NCBI GenBank assembly: GCA_029263275.1
Contig: JAJCXU010000005.1
Span: forward strand, 1 to 7,668
DNA length: 7,668 nt
Direction of reading: 5' to 3'
DNA from: Ilumatobacter sp.
GTDB taxonomy: Bacteria > Actinomycetota > Acidimicrobiia > Acidimicrobiales > Ilumatobacteraceae
Of the stretch, positions 7,454 through 7,668 are shown piece after piece. Made by a program: the position numbers and the translations under genes. Each line of letters starts with the position of its first letter. The first letter of the stretch is position 1. The notes beneath the pieces are model-generated. The model was not told the origin of the DNA and did no database searches. It worked only from the letters and a program-made list of their open reading frames with translations.

Positions 7454-7459
7454 AGGCTA
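7454..7459 (-). promoter_or_regulatory. Candidate -10 element of the binding-protein operon (leaderless)
   Basis: TAGCCT on the minus strand fits TANNNT and is followed by six bases (ACCAAT) before the ATG at 7447, so transcription would start at the start codon. With one more base the element is nearly symmetric (TAGGCTA at 7453-7459), so the plus strand also reads TAGGCT, which could serve the divergent ATPase gene. No convincing -35 is seen. Confidence 0.4.
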
Positions 7460-7668
7460 TGGGAATCACTCTCAATACTCCACCGAAGTCGGACAGAAAT
7501 CAGCCGACCGCCTCTGGCACTGTTGTCGCGCCCAGCGTTGTGCTCAGCGACGTCAGAGTCCACCGCGGTGGCAGTGAGGTGTTGTACGTCGATGAGTTGA
7601 CCATTCCCGCTGGAATTACGGCGCTGGTCGGGCCGAACGGCTCGGGCAAGTCGACGCTCTCCTATGTG
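7459..7668 (+). CDS. ABC transporter ATP-binding protein (3' truncated), probable metal-transporter ATPase
   Basis: The window ends within this gene; 70 codons are visible from the ATG at 7459. The Walker A motif GPNGSGKST is at residues 58-66, preceded by the usual first strands (VLSDVRV, then EVLYVDELTIPAGITALV), so an ABC nucleotide-binding domain is certain. Walker B and the signature motif lie outside. The start is doubtful. The ATG at 7459 is only 11 bp from the divergent binding-protein start, overlaps the Fur/Zur-like site and gives an unusually long N-terminus. The in-frame GTG at 7540 puts Walker A near residue 31, the normal place, and leaves 92 bp for promoters, but has no evident ribosome-binding site. 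As no ATPase follows the permease, this gene most likely powers that transporter (ZnuC/MntB-type role). It could instead belong to another system. Confidence 0.85.
   Translation, partial: MGITLNTPPKSDRNQPTASGTVVAPSVVLSDVRVHRGGSEVLYVDELTIPAGITALVGPNGSGKSTLSYV
7460..7474. promoter_or_regulatory. Fur/Zur-like operator between divergent metal-transport genes
   Basis: On the minus strand the sequence is TGAGAGTGATTCCCA. It matches a Zur-type 7-1-7 palindrome TGAAAATGATTTTCA at 11 of 15 positions, all differences being transitions, and its own two halves agree at 5 of 7. It abuts the upstream edge of the candidate -10 of the binding-protein operon, a normal position for a metal-sensing repressor. 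Zinc-dependent repression by a Fur-family protein is inferred from this match and from the gene content. Confidence 0.5.

Noticed and set aside
6984..7577. Plus-strand frame crossing from the binding-protein gene into the ATPase region
   Set aside because: It runs antisense to the lipoprotein gene and out of frame with the Walker A motif of the real plus-strand gene.

Overview
This GC-rich window is densely coding, with third codon positions strongly biased to G/C. The gene content suggests an actinobacterium, possibly of the Acidimicrobiia (Ilumatobacter-like). The clues are a class B flavin monooxygenase beside a short-chain dehydrogenase, a single-chain iron-sulfur serine deaminase, a YczE-type membrane protein and several start codons placed as in leaderless transcripts. 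The taxonomic call is inference; there is no rRNA or other marker here.

Layout. Bases 1-103 are the 3' end of an unrecognised plus-strand gene. It converges on a minus-strand block: SDR oxidoreductase (925-161), a small Trp/Pro-rich hypothetical protein (1322-1044) and a Baeyer-Villiger-type monooxygenase (3211-1412). Transcription order is monooxygenase, hypothetical protein, SDR. Between these genes lie a stem-loop at the monooxygenase stop codon, a 43-nt C-rich and G-poor transcript tract, and a 54-bp near-perfect inverted repeat just upstream of the SDR. On the plus strand, sdaA (3387-4838) runs divergently from the monooxygenase and is followed by a YczE/YitT-like membrane protein (4928-5710). 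The last part is a metal-uptake ABC locus: permease (6524-5676) and lipoprotein binding protein (7447-6539) on the minus strand, and a divergent ABC ATPase (from 7459 or 7540) cut off by the window end.

How the genes may work together. An SDR and a Baeyer-Villiger-type monooxygenase could oxidise an alcohol to a ketone and then to an ester or lactone, but the substrate cannot be read from sequence. SdaA deaminates L-serine to pyruvate. The binding protein, permease and divergent ATPase together supply all three parts of a zinc/manganese importer. A Fur/Zur-like palindrome sits between the divergent metal genes and could control both sides.

I see no CRISPR array, tRNA, rRNA, insertion sequence or phage gene. 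The genes are ordinary chromosomal families. The unusual material is in the short intergenic regions.
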